In this document: one piece after another, positions 44,820 to 57,100 of the stretch
Layout of the letters: every line of letters starts with the position of its first letter
Position numbering within the stretch: position 1 is the first letter of the stretch
Origin: Monocercomonoides exilis
Taxonomy: Eukaryota; Preaxostyla; Oxymonadida; Polymastigidae
Direction: 5' to 3'
Assembly (NCBI GenBank): GCA_001643675.2
Contig: LSRY02000006.1
Location: forward strand, 1,738,501 to 1,802,500
DNA length: 64,000 nt
Notes under the pieces: generated by a model
Databases searched by the model: none
What the model saw: the letters and a program-made list of their open reading frames with translations, nothing else
What the model was told of the DNA's origin: nothing
Position numbers and translations under genes: made by a program

Positions 44820-45986
44820 TTATGATCAAAGCACCAATAATTAATTTGGACTTTCATCGATCACTTTTTTTTTGTTTTTTAACAAAAAAACAATTTATTT
44901 ATTTCAATTTTTCTTTCAATATGATGCAACAACAAATAAACACATTTACGAATAAAGTCATGTTCTTCTTTGAACAATATTCATTTTATTTTTAATTATT
45001 GTTTTTCTTTGTGTTTATAATTGTTTGTTTTGAAAAAAAAAAAAAAGAAATATTTATTGGTAATTTAATTTTTTAAAAAAAGAGATGCATGACATAAATT
45101 TCACCAATTCAATAATGAGAAAAATATCTAATATTGTCCGAAAAATATTGAAAATCGTTTTTTAAAAAAAATCTGCTGAATGATATCAATAAATTTGTTT
45201 ATTCGATGTTTTTGACTATTGTGAACATTCGGATTCCAATATTTTTTTGTATATCATATTTATTCTATGATGTTCAACATAAACGTTCATTTTTTAAATG
45301 GATGTGATTAGATACAATGCAGATTGAATCAAATAATTCAAATTGAAAAAATAATTTTAAATTGTGGGGGTTATTTTATATAACCCCTGTTAATTTGAAT
45401 TGACTTGCTTATTTTTAAAATACACATGCGATTTTGAATTGAATGTTTAAAACTTGAAAAAGAATAATATTAAATAACAAACAGAAAAGATTTATATAAA
45501 AAACTGAAGTCAATTTTGATTTTCTCTTAGAAAAAAATTTGGTCTTTCAATAATCAACTTCGAAAAAATAGAATAATTCGATAATTCGTTTTAAATGCTA
45601 TTTCAATTTATGTCATCGAAAACATGAGTTATATAATGAGAGTTTGAATGATTGCTGCAATTAGAAATTCAATTTTCCCAATATACAAATTATAAAAGCT
45701 TTTTAATACTTTTTGTTTTTTTCTTCACAATTGTGAACTGTTTCTTAATACTATAGCACCAACGATAACTTCTGTACCATTATGCTCAGTCCTCATTGTT
45801 AATTACTGCTTTTTTCGTTTTTAGCAACAGCAATTTTCAAACAATATTGTTTTTCATTTTTCGCCTTGTTGATAAACAATGTTAAAAATCATTAACAAAA
45901 AATATATAAAGCACTGAATTTTAAAAAGTGTGTATGGTTATTTTTCAAGATTTCCTATCGAGTATTAAACATTTCTATTTTTAACA
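44820..45986. other. AT-rich spacer at the edge of the mobile-element zone
   Basis: Very AT-rich with no coding signal. It contains one arm of a long-range inverted repeat (45311-45410) and a small hairpin GGGGTTA/TAACCCC (45367-45387). From about this point to the window end, intact genes disappear. Confidence 0.55.
45311..45410 (+). repeat. arm 1 of a long-range inverted repeat
   Basis: The sequence beginning GATACAATGCAGATT recurs in reverse orientation at 61620-61719. Similarity extends on through an ATTCAAATT part, an AT-rich GGTTAT...AACC part and GTTAATTTGAAT, about 100 bp with several differences. The arms face each other across 16.3 kb. No target duplication was found at their outer edges. 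Confidence 0.55.
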
Positions 45987-45990
45987 AATT

Positions 45991-46246
45991 GGGTAATTAT
46001 TTTTGAAATCATAACTTTTTTCGGGGTGTTTGTAATTCTAAAATTTTGTTTCTTGGAAAAGGAATTATTCTTTTGAAGGGGAAAAAAGACATAATAATTG
46101 TTTGAAAAAACGATATTCGAGAACGTATTTAAAAAAACAATCTTTTGAGCAGCTATAACTTTGTAGTATCGTTTAATCTGCATTTTAAGTGAAGACTCAG
46201 ACTGAAATTTTTGATAGAAAAAATATGAATTCAAAAATAATTACCC
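45991..46246. mobile_element. 256-bp non-autonomous element (GGGT...ACCC family), copy 1
   Basis: Left end GGGTAATTATTTTTGAAATC, right end its near-complement (GAATTCAAAAATAATTACCC). It is flanked by AATT on both sides (45987-45990 and 46247-46250). An internal CGGGGTGTTTG lies behind the left end. Length equals that of the copy at 49499. No coding sequence. A frame crossing the right end is fortuitous. Confidence 0.85.
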
Positions 46247-46566
46247 AATTTTGCTTTTTCGATTTTTATCTTATTATTAAGTCGATTATACATTTTTCTT
46301 TCGTGCCTAAAGCACAGAAAGCCTTTCATATGTGGATGATCAAAATTTTGAAGTATTTTTATCCTCAGAATTACTCTTTAGCGCAAATAAAATTTCTACG
46401 ATCCCATCAGTTTATTTTCTCTAGTCTAAATAAACAGATTTATATTCCAGCACGCTCAAACCATCATCAACAGTTCTATCTTCCTTCTATTTACAGCTCC
46501 GACACTTTTTTCTCTGCCTTTGACACCTCCTTTCTTCGCCAAACAAGCTCTTCACCAAATGCTTCT
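46247..46566. other. spacer with weak Ser/Tyr-rich frame
   Basis: Between two inserted elements. A plus-strand frame ending SSSPNAS just before 46567 is Ser-rich, and the DNA at 46440-46566 is less AT-rich than its surroundings. It may be the broken upstream part of the pseudogene at 46815, but no family match supports that. Confidence 0.3.
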
Positions 46567-46570
46567 AGAT

Positions 46571-46810
46571 GTCTAAATTTTTTTGTAAAGTTCCTTTTGT
46601 TTAATTTTCAAATAAAGAAAAAATATCAAATTTTCATCAAATTTCGGTTTTCGCTCACCAAACTTCACTAAATTGGAAATAATAACATTGTCAATATTTT
46701 ATTGTCATGATATCGAAATTTGATGAGTGGGAACAGAAATTTGATCAAAATAAGAAATCTTTATTTAATTTGAAAATTAAACAAAAGGAACTTTTCAAAA
46801 TAATTTAGAC
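46571..46810. mobile_element. 240-bp element with GTCTAAAT ends
   Basis: Ends GTCTAAATTTTTTTGTAAAG and its complement CTTTTCAAAATAATTTAGAC extend as an inverted repeat of about 50 bp (through AAGTTCC, TTTTGTTTAATTTTCA). Flanks are AGAT at 46567-46570 and 46811-46814. The core (ATCAAATTTC...GCTCACCAAA) resembles the core of the 61770-62007 element and the partial copy at 63838, so these form one family with differing outer ends. Confidence 0.8.
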
Positions 46811-46814
46811 AGAT

Positions 46815-48314
46815 GCTCGAAGGATCAGAAAATAAAAGAGAAGCGCCAGGAAGATTGCTTCATTCGTACAGAAAAAACATCGCTTTGAATGGTGCGAATG
46901 GAATAATTCAGATGGCGGATTTTCATCTGGTGGTGCACTTTATGTTGTTTGTTCCAATGCAAATCTCACAATCATTTCTTGTTCGTTTTTCAATTGCAAT
47001 TGTCCAGGAAGTGATTGTGGTGGAGGAGCATTGTTCTGCGGAAATTTATGGAAATTTGATATCACAAAATCAAATTTCACAAATTGTTCTGCTTAACATG
47101 GAGGAGCGAATTGTTTATCTACTCCACAATCATCTTCAGTTTGGAAGTTCTCAGAAAACAGAGTTGAAAGCTGTTCAATAACAAACTGGTGTGGAACTGG
47201 TTGGTGCTTTTCACTCTATTACATGCCCTCAGATGCTCAATTCCTTTTTATCAAATGAAAGTGCATCTCAAATTCTGGTGGTGATTCTGCTGGTTCTCTC
47301 ACTTTTCAAAATCCACCAAGCAATAAGCCAAGTCAATTTTTGGTCGATAATTGTCAATTTATAAATAACAAATTGACATCAACTTCAACTTCCTATGGAT
47401 GTGCCGCAATGTGTTTTTATCCTCCTTTTCCCTGGATGAATAATATGAGATTCATCACTTTTTGTTTCTTTGATGGCAACACCGCAACTAATGGCAGAGG
47501 AAACGATGTGGTTTTCAATGGCAGCAGCATCACTCAATCACCTTTCCAGCAATGCAGCTTAACAACCCCAACACAAAGAGTATGGAATCAAGGAACAGCT
47601 GATAGCGATGTGTACAATGGCTGGCTCCCCCTCATCGCCCAGAACAAAATCGTTTCTAACAGCGGAACTGATGCTGATACCTGTGGCAGACCCCAACAGA
47701 CACCATGTGCTACCATCGAGTATGCTCTCAGTGGTTTTGCCCTCCCCCAAGATGCCTCCCTCATCCTCCTCAAATCCACCTTTGCACACATCCAGACACT
47801 CACGTTCGTTTCTCCTTACACAAAAATCACCGAAAATTGCACAGATGCCACAACCATTGCCTCCAGTGGCATTCCCCAACCATCAAACTCATATTCACAC
47901 TCATCACAAACAACATCATCATTTTCTTCATTTTCATCCTCATCAACAATTTCTTCACCAGATCCATCTGCCTCGTCTGCCCTCTTCCAACAGACCCAGG
48001 GCTCCCTCACAGTCTCTGCCCTCGCCCTCGCCCACAACTCCACAAATCAAATCACCCCCATCTTCTTCCACCTCTCCGATAACTCCCCTTCCCTCAACCT
48101 CAACACAACCACCATCACTGGAACAATCCCATCTTCATCATCAATCACCACACCCCTCTTCTTCCTCACTGCTGGCTCCCTTTCCCTCACCAACTGCACC
48201 ATTACCAACATCAATTCACCACAGCTACACCAACAAACAACGAATCGTTTTGCAAGCAACAAATTGATTTTCAATGTGTTTTACCAGAATGACTCTGTTT
48301 TAATTTTAACTTAA
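46815..48314 (+). pseudogene. decayed beta-helix surface protein fragment
   Basis: One long frame of beta-helix type (GGFSSGGALYVVCSN, GSDCGGGALFCGN) runs from about 46815 to 48314 but carries a TAA (within NCSA-stop-HGGANC, about 47095) and a TGA (about 47262). From about 47340 it is open. It holds CGRPQQTPCATIEYALSGFA near 47680-47740, the same CG...PC module motif as the receptor at 1149-9040. It ends without a membrane helix or kinase-like tail and starts at the edge of an inserted element. It is a truncated relative of the receptor family, no longer able to make a full protein. Confidence 0.8.
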
Positions 48315-49201
48315 TATTGTTTAATTCATTTCATCTAAAAATATCTTCTTTGTTACCGAGCTTATCGTAATATTATCAACAATATTAGAGTGTTAAATCG
48401 GAACTCTGCACCACATTTGGAAAATGTCATACGTGAACTGTTTTTGACTATGAATATTTTAAATAAAACAAAATGCTTCGCTAAATGAATTTTTAGCTTG
48501 TCGTTAATTTCTAGAATTCCTACGTTTACACATGAAGATTTGGAATTTGTTTATTTTATTGAAACAATTTTCTTAATTTATCGAAATCTTCTTTAAAATA
48601 GAAGACGTTAAGGATCTGTTTTCTTTTTTTGCCAATCGCATCATATCATGGACATGCAGCAAATAACTTTCGCTTTATAAGAAGACTTCAGCAAATGACA
48701 AGCCATTATGCAGCATAAACTGTGAAAAGCTTATAGAGAACAAATCCTGAAATAGGAGATAACTTTTTATAAAAGTGTAAATTACTCAAAATCATTTGAA
48801 ACGATTGTGAATAAAACATGAACATCAAGCATTCTGCACTCAAAAAATTTTCTAACATTTTCGTTTGGATTCGCGTTTATGAGATTTAGAAATAAAGCTT
48901 AAATGATTTTCCTGGAATTATATCGAAAATAAATGATGTTTTATAAATTGACTCCAACATCAAATTATACACTCATGATTGTTTTGAGAATATAATTTGC
49001 TGTGGAAATATTTTTTATTATAATGGTTATTTTCGAGATACTCCCAATATTTGTTAAGCTTTTTCTGAGTTAATGATTGCAGAAACTTCTCCACTTTACG
49101 GCAAGGTACTTTTCGGTTCATCGCATTCAAGTGATGAGATACAAGACAGAATGTTTGTGATTTAATTTTTTTGTCAATACGGAAATTTATTTTCATCGTG
49201 A
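48315..49201. other. AT-rich spacer
   Basis: No coding signal in about 890 bp. It may include the left end of the element that carried the transposase, but I found no inverted partner to the right of the transposase. Confidence 0.5.
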
Positions 49202-49498
49202 TTGATAGATTTGTTCAGAGTAGTGAAAATTCATCTCAATCAGGACAAACTGAAATTAATGCGAAAAAACTGTTTAATAATTGAATCAAATGAAAGAAGT
49301 CCACATTCTTCAGAAGAATCGATGATTTTGACTCCAATAAAACGGAAAAATGCTGCGATTCATCAAGATCATGATTCTCTAACTGAAAGAAGGGAAAATT
49401 CAATAGACAGCGAAAAAACGTGTTCTTCTCCATTTTTCAAATCTTCTGCAACATCTTCGCAGGTTTTGAATTCTAAAAGAAATTCTCAAATCCCAGAT
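49202..49498 (+). pseudogene. broken transposase gene, 5' segment
   Basis: An open Ser/Lys/Glu-rich frame (IKRKNAAIHQDHDSLTERRE, then SSQVLNSKRNSQIPD) runs into the element at 49499. If that element and one AGAT copy are left out, the frame continues without a break as PDFQIISSSSRKRQKRSYQP. This places it upstream of the DDE transposase remains at 59069, as its variable N-terminal part (inference from colinearity). Confidence 0.6.
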
Positions 49499-49754
49499 GG
49501 GTAATTATTTTTGAAATCATATTTTATCTAACAAAAATATCGGTTCGAAAATTACACTCGAATATATGTAAATGAACCCTGAAAAATTATTGATCAATTT
49601 TTTTGACTTATAGACAATTTTTCCATTTCAAACTTAGGCTTTTGAAACGATTAATAAACATTTAATTTCGAAATGAAAATTATAAAGATAATAACAATGT
49701 ATTTTCATAATAAAAACACTCCGAAAAAAGTTATGATTTCGAAAATAATCACCC
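49499..49754. mobile_element. 256-bp element (GGGT...ACCC family), copy 2
   Basis: Left end GGGTAATTATTTTTGAAATC, right end GATTTCGAAAATAATCACCC preceded by CCGAAAAAAGTTAT. Flanking AGAT at 49495-49498 and 49755-49758. Insertion split a reading frame that is exactly restored when element and one AGAT are removed, which fixes the borders. Confidence 0.9.
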
Positions 49755-49758
49755 AGAT

Positions 49759-49966
49759 TTTCAAATCATATCATCGTCATCAAGAAAGAGACAGAAAAGG
49801 AGTTACCAACCTGATTTTGAATCGTTATGAAAGAAAAGAGATACACAAATTTCCAGTTTAGAAGAGCAAACTTTATGTTCAGATGAAAGTGAAGATGAAG
49901 AAGAACATTACGGATTATTGTTTGATGGATTTCTAAAAGAAAAAGAGGATGAACATATTAGAATAT
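49759..49966 (+). pseudogene. broken transposase gene, middle segment
   Basis: It continues the 49202-49498 frame after the small element, passes one TGA (about 49830) and gives SSLEEQTLCSDESEDEEEHY then LLFDGFLKEKEDEHIRI. It is cut at 49966 by the 9.1-kb element. Acidic linker sequence only; no catalytic part. Confidence 0.6.
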
Positions 49967-50036
49967 GGGTGATATTTTTTGATATCATTAAAAATTACGA
50001 AGTTTGATCTTAAATTTTTTTCATAATGGGTGGGGT
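49967..50036 (+). repeat. left terminal inverted repeat of the 9.1-kb element
   Basis: Pairs with 58995-59064 in reverse orientation. The longest identical stretch is ACGAAGTTTGATC; a shared GGGTGGGGT block closes the inner end. Confidence 0.8.
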
Positions 50037-50494
50037 GGCAAAAATTTTTTTATTTGAAATTACAAGAATATATATATATATATTTTTTACAGAAACAACC
50101 TCGAATAAATTATATGTTTTTTTGGTTTATTCGTTCAAAATCAAATGTGAAATTTTTTTTTAACAATAATGTTGAAACATTTTATTATTCTATTTATAAA
50201 CTATTGGAAAACCACTCGAGATAATTTATTCTTTTTAAATTTTGAAGATTTAAAAAAGTGAAAAAAAATTATTCATTTTCAAAACTTTTATTAAAAAAAT
50301 TGAAAAAATTTCTCTCAACATAAGCAGAAAAACAATATAATATTTCACAAAATAATGTCGGAATGTTAAATTTTTGTGCAAATAACGATGGATAAATAAT
50401 CATCTCATAACACTTAAGTCAGACAATTTAATGTTATATAAAATAATTATGGATATGATCATAAGGAAAAAATATTTTTTAGGTATCCCACGAG

Positions 50495-50589
50495 GGTCAC
50501 ACCTTGGGTGGCATTTTTTTTGCACAAATCGATTTGTTGTTATGAGGGTGTGTGAAATATATCAAAAAAAGGGGTACCAAGGTGTGACC
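50495..50589. repeat. 13-bp perfect inverted repeat in the left subterminal zone
   Basis: GGTCACACCTTGG (50495-50507) and CCAAGGTGTGACC (50577-50589) are perfect complements, with a T-rich/A-rich imperfect continuation on both outer sides (GAGG and CCTC). Could be a transposase-binding site, a transcript hairpin or a small nested insertion. Confidence 0.7.
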
Positions 50590-51117
50590 TCTTTTTCGAA
50601 AAATGTATCTCAAATTTTCAGATCAAAAATCTGTGAAAAATTTTCGCTTTTTTGTTCTTTCAAGAACGAGAAAATGCTTATATTCTATTAGTGTTCATAC
50701 GCTTCATAATTATTAAAACAACAATATTCATTAAAAATGATTAAAAAAAATGTGTGTTTTGCACTCTTTTCAAAGAGAAAAAATTCCATAACTTTATTTC
50801 AAAATGTTCTTTCAACAATTTTTCTCCACATTGACGTTGCATCGAGGCTTGTTTTTTGTTATTTTATGATAAAAACGCATGTTTTAAAACAAATCTTTCT
50901 TCTAGATAATCAATATGTGTTCTTTCTTTGTTTTAATTGAAAATATTTGTATGATGGCTGTGGAAACGAAGCTGTTTGGCAAAAAACAGTTGAAGGGCAG
51001 TTTGGTCTTTATTAATTTTTCTTTATATGAATATCTGCTTATTAACATTTTTTGTGTTTCTTTCAGGGCAATAGTCGGAAAAGAATGAAAATAAATAAAA
51101 GCTTTATATCTCATTGT

Positions 51118-54100
51118 GCAGGGTGGCTATGGAATTGGGAGAGCGAATTCATACGAAAAGTGTCCAGGATGAAGGGATTGGGAAGGGAATTGGAGATGAT
51201 ATTTTCAGACGAGAAACAAGGATATTTTTCAATGAGAAAGATGAAATTGAAGAAAATACATAAGTTTCACATTTTTCAGAAGAAACAGAAATCGATGGAT
51301 TTAATAGAAAAATGACTTCTGGAAAGGACGATTAGCGAATCAGATGATGAAATATTTGAAAACGAAAGGAATTATGAATTTTTATTGGAGGGAAACAGAT
51401 GCCAACGGAATAAAATATTGAAATTGCCTATAAAAATGTTTAGAAGGTTTGCTGTTGTTATTTTTTTTTTTTTTTTGAAGTGATTATTGTTATTTTTTTA
51501 TTCAGGATGTTGAAAGAATTCGAAATTAGGCGGTTTTGAAGAAGAAAAGTGGGGAAGAACAAATAAAGACGAGCAGACGAAATTCAAGAAATTTCGAAGA
51601 TGTCTGGAATTGGGCTTTGGCAAAGAATTAGTTTTTGAGAAAAGACGATTTTTTGTGAAAGAAGAGGAATTGAAAGCTTAAGAGATGGAATGAAAAAGAG
51701 GAAAAAGGAATTGTCGCATGTTTCTTATTAGCATTAACGATAGAAAGAAGATTAAGAAGAATTAATGATGAATTTGGTGAACACTATAACAAGAAGAACA
51801 TGAAAAATGGAAGAAAAATATTAGAAATAACGTTTCATTGAATTTCTCCATTGAAAATAATTTGCATTCATCTTTAAAATCTTCGATCTTCAATAACCTC
51901 ATAAATGCACTTCTCCTTTTTCTTCAAATGAGACAAATCCATATCTCAGATCTTCTTCTTCTTCCTTATTTTCCTCTTCCTCTTCCTCCTCAACAAAAGC
52001 AAACACTGTCTCCAGAGAAAACACATCTTCTAAGGCACTGATTGTGATGAAGACTGAACTGGAGATAAGCTTCGATTCGACTTTTCGTTTTTCCACCGAA
52101 TGTTTCGTGAGCGGTGCGGTTGTTGGAGTGTTTGAGGAAAACGTGGCAGTGAGGAAGCACAGCATCTTTCCGAACATGCCGCAGAGAGGAGAGGCTGCAG
52201 GGAAGATGATGAAGAACGCAAGAGAGAGAGAGAGAGATTATGAGAAATATGATGGGAGAGGGAGAAGAGGAAGAAGAGGAAGAAGAAGAAGAAGATGATG
52301 ATGAATATGAAGATTATACAAGAGAAGAAGGAGAAACGAGTGATTCCGAAGAAAAAAGGCACAAACACAACAGAAATGCCAAACAGAAGAGACAGAAAGA
52401 AATGAATGATGAGCTGAGCAAGCTGCGGAAGGAAGAATTTGACTGTGGAGAATCGAACTATTTTAGAGAGCAGGTGATCAAAGAAGCAATTGAAGACAGG
52501 CCTGATGCGATGTTTGGGAACAAAATACAGAAAAGAAGGCGAAGCAAAAAGAACACAAACGGAATTCGTCACGAATGCAGACACAGATCCAAGAAATCAT
52601 CGGAATACATCATCATCTTCTTCTTCTTTTTCTTTACACAGCAATTCTCTCCATCGATCTGCTTATTCGGACTCCTTCTATGAAGCGAGTGAAGATGAAA
52701 AAGATGAAGAAAACAACGAAGCAAACGACTTTACAGATGACTCAGATTATCCATAACATGCAAGGCAATCAGCAGAACGAGATGTTCGAATGGATTTTGG
52801 CTGAATCTGCATCTTCCGAGCGAATCAAGTGCGACATTCGCTGATGATGCAGACAAGTGAGTTCACAATAGGCAACTTTGTAGTGTGTGCACCGTCGATT
52901 CGATATGGGCCGCACGGAGAGGAGGAAGAGGAAGAGGAAGAGAATGAGAAGGAAAAGGAGAAGGAGTAGAAAGGAGAGAAAAAGAAGGGAAACAAAGGAA
53001 AAACTGAAAAAGGACTGACTTTTCGAAATTCGAAGGGTACGCAACGGATAAAAATGCAAAAAGAACAGAGAGTGCATTTTTATCACAAAACATACAACAA
53101 AAGATAAACGTCATCATCATCATCACTTGCAAGTTTCGATAAATCTAACACAAATAAATGCGAAGAATCTTCTTCTTCGTATTTTTATTCTTCATCCAGC
53201 CAAGTGATCTATACTGCTTGTTCTCCACACACATATTTCACCACAAATGACTGGGCGCATCTTCTCTCTTCATTCAGCAACCATCCCAAACGATTCTATC
53301 AAGCATAAACATTTTTGGAAGAGCTGTTTCTTCGATAAGGAGAATACATCAACAATTAATGGAAGAGATTCTGAAGAAATGTTATCAGATAAAAGCAGTG
53401 AAGAAGATGAGAAAGAAGAATTCAAGTCACCTGAGAAGCCTAAGATTCATTCACATAAGTCTCAAAATTCAGGTTTTTCTTCTTTTCCTCCTCCTCATTA
53501 TGGAGGCCATCGTCTTCGTCTGATCAACCGACTTGAGTATGTGATGAGTGTGCGGACGCTGCATCTGGTTGAGCGGTAAAACTTAACGCGTTTTGTGCAC
53601 TGGTTAAAAGAGCTGGTGAGATGTGAACTTGTGGAGAATAACTTTGAGCAGGCAGGTGTGGAGCATGAGAAGGAGAATGCAGCGTGGAGGAATAGAACGC
53701 GCTTTGAAGAAGGAGATTCAGAAGAAGAAGAAGAAGAAGAGAAAGAAGAGAAAGAGGAGAAGAAGAAAAAGGAAGAAGGAATTGCTTCTACAACTTCTTC
53801 TTCTTCTTCTTCTTCTGGTAACAGCAAGATTGATCAAGCGACTCTATCAGAAGAATTCAGCAACTTACAGCCAATACAGGGCTGGTGAGTGAATATTCTT
53901 CAGAAGATACCTTTCAATCAAAAGAACTTCAAAAGAAGAAAGAGCGAATATGATGAAAACAATGCTTACATAAATTTAATTGCTTCAACCATTGATCAGT
54001 CAAGACACCTCAAATTCCCGTTTTCTGGCTCCGTCCTGAAGCATCTTCTGCTCACCCACTGGTTCACCAACTTCCATCAAATCAATCCAGTTTTTATTCT

Positions 54101-57100
54101 TGTTGTTCCTTGCCTAACTCTTCCCTCTATCTCTGATATCTTCCATCCATTATCCATCAAAGACGACTCAGAAAACAAACAGTATTCTTTCACTGTGCAA
54201 TACCGCATCATATATCTGAAGAATGCAGAATCGATTATGCCTATCAGACTGGGGCTGGAGAAGATGCTGTGTGCTATTAACACACTCCTGCATGTTGTCT
54301 TTCACAACGCATGTGACAACAACAAAAACAAAAACAGCGAAAAATACAAAAGCCAATCTAATTCGATTTCAACTTCTTTTTCTTCATTCTCTTTCCCTCT
54401 CTCTTCTTCTTCTTTTTCTTCTTCTTCTTCCACATCCCATTCCATTATATCATCATCTCTGATGCATTATCCAATTTGTATTGTAAATTTCGACTGAATT
54501 TGAAGCAATGCGTTGTTTTACGTTCAGATCTTCCCATTTGCTGTTCAATCGATCAAATGAAGAACAGATGAATTTGCAGATGAAGATGAAGGATCAAGAA
54601 TTTACTCCGAGTTAAGGGAGAGAAATAGAAAGAGAAGGAGAAATGAATGAAGAAAATGAGGAAAAGAAATATGATTTAATGTAAGAAGAAAGAAACGCCA
54701 TGTATGATGATTCCGATGATTACGAGAACACTAAACGAACAATCAGGAAAAATCGCACCAAATATGATAAAAAAAGAAGAAGCAGAAGCATACATTACGT
54801 CAACAACAGCATTTTTTAAACGGCAATACAATTTTCTATAAAAATTCTAGAAGTTATTATTAACCGCGAGTTTTGTTGGCATCTGCTAGGGCTGTTTATT
54901 ATTCGTTCGCTCCTCCACCTGCACCGTTATTGCAAGCTGAAAATAGGTGCAACTGCAGAAAATATAAAGGAAAATATTTCATTTCTTTTTGAGAACAGAA
55001 AGAAAAACAGCTTAAAAGAAGATAAAGCGAGACGAATGAAAGACGGAAACAAATGACTGTAACGGAGACATTTTCGTTTGATTAATACATTAAGTGACAA
55101 AAAAGGTAACTTTGTGCAAATTTCCATTAACTCATTTGTTTTCTTCTGCTATTCTCAACTGCATCTTCGTATTCATTCACAGGCACAGAATAAACAGCAA
55201 TCTACTTATTCTTCTTCTTCTTCTCTTTCCTCTGCTTTTCCACTTGGTTTGCTTTCTTCCCATTCTGCATGTCTTCATCTACACAGAAGTTGGGCTGGCT
55301 ATCAGATGAAGAGTTCTATTGAGCCAGAGACAAAAGGGAAAGATGAACCTTATTTTTTAATAATCACAAGAATTCTGATTCATTTTGTTGAGTGCTCAGA
55401 TCGAAAGGGACAGAAAGAGGAGAAAATGAAGAGGTGAAATGATGATTTGGAAGATGAAGGAGGTCTAGGAAATGAGGGAGATTGAGGTAAATTGCCATCA
55501 ATGCAGATGAAAGGAGGTTATAAAAGAAATTTAGAAAAGAAATTAACAAAGAACTTGAAAAAGTCAGAAAAGGAAACGAAGAAGAAGAGAGTGAAAGTGA
55601 AAGAGAAGGAAGAAGATGCTGAGAACAATACCCAAACACGAAAACCTCAGAATCTTTAGAAGGATCATTGGATGACCAAATTTATTCGTCAAAATCTGAA
55701 CAATTTGAAGGAGCGGCTGCTGAAAGAACGGAGCAGCAAAAATTTTGTCTTCTTTTATATCATCTTCATTCTAATCGTCATCACGGCCAGTTGATTGTGA
55801 GGCAACTGAATGTTGCTATATCCAAATATCTTGCTCTTTTGCTTCCTCTTCTTCGGATGTGGAGAAAGAAGCAGCAGATGAAACATGTTCAAATGTAACT
55901 TCGATCACTTTCATTACAAAACCTCCTTTGACTGCCACCAATCTTCTTCCTCTTCTTCTTCGTCGTCGTCCTCCTCTTCCTCCTCTTCTGTTTCTTCTTC
56001 TTCATATTCTTCATAATCTTCTTCTTCTTCCTCTTCTTCCTCTTCTTCTTCCTCTTCTTCTTCCTCCTCCTTTACCTCCTCTTCTTCTTCTTGTATTTCA
56101 TCTTCTTTGTGTGCATAAACATCATATATCTCCACTTTTTCATTATCATCTCTCACTTCATTTGATTGGATTTCTTCTTTTTTTTTCCTCATCCTTATAT
56201 GGGATGATTACAGAAAGAAAGAAGAAGGGTATTTCTGAAGAAAAAAAACAGTTAAAAATGAGAAGAAGATTGAAAAGTCAATGAAGAGAATAAAGATAAA
56301 GAGATAGAAAATTTCGTTTAGACAGGATATGATGAATGGAAATTGGTAAGTGAAAATTGCTGAGATTTCAAAAAATGAGGAAGTTAAATGGAAATGGGGA
56401 GAAGTTGGAGGAGAAGAAGATGATGAACCAGAACAGGAAACAATGTGGCAGGAAGGAATACGTTGAATATCTGAATCATTCTATCTGTTGCTTCTTTTTC
56501 ATGAGCGTTATGGAGCACAGATACGAAGAATGTGGAAGTGCGCTGAGATATGATACTGTTGAGAGAACATTAGCGGTTGAGAAGCCACAAGGAGGTGCGG
56601 GAGAGCATGCCATCACCTCTCCAGGGAAAGGTAATAATGAGAGAACAGCGAGAAGGAGGTGATGTTTTTGCAAGCGGATTAATTATTAGGGAAGACGGGG
56701 CTATTGGTGAACTTACAGCAGTTGATACAAGCAAGTGTTTCTGCGGAGACTATGTTCGGCTGTTCTTCTTTTGTAATGAATCAGAAAGGCTCTTCATTCA
56801 CAGACACTCTCTTATGAATCAGATGCAGTGTCCAATGGATACTTGTGGCAGCTGCAGAGCGAATCCATATATTGAGCATGTCTCGAGTACAGCTATAGAT
56901 CAATGGATAAACGCGACTGCGCTCCCAAAGAATGTAGAAGTTCTTTTGGAGAAAGGTGCAGTTTGAGATACACTGGAGACATGCTGCTGTTTCATTCGTA
57001 TATGTTGTTGATAAGGTTTCCAATCAAGATGGTAGTTAAGACGGAGTGCATCAAGCTGAAGTGACTTTCTGATATTTTAATTCCAAAAAGATAAATAAGA

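Noticed and set aside
46189-46671. 160-codon plus-strand frame
   Set aside because: It crosses the borders of two inserted elements and is AT-driven; no protein-like features.
55920-56200. Poly-Glu protein on the minus strand
   Set aside because: Pure CTTCTT-type low complexity within decayed DNA; either strand gives a long frame by composition alone.
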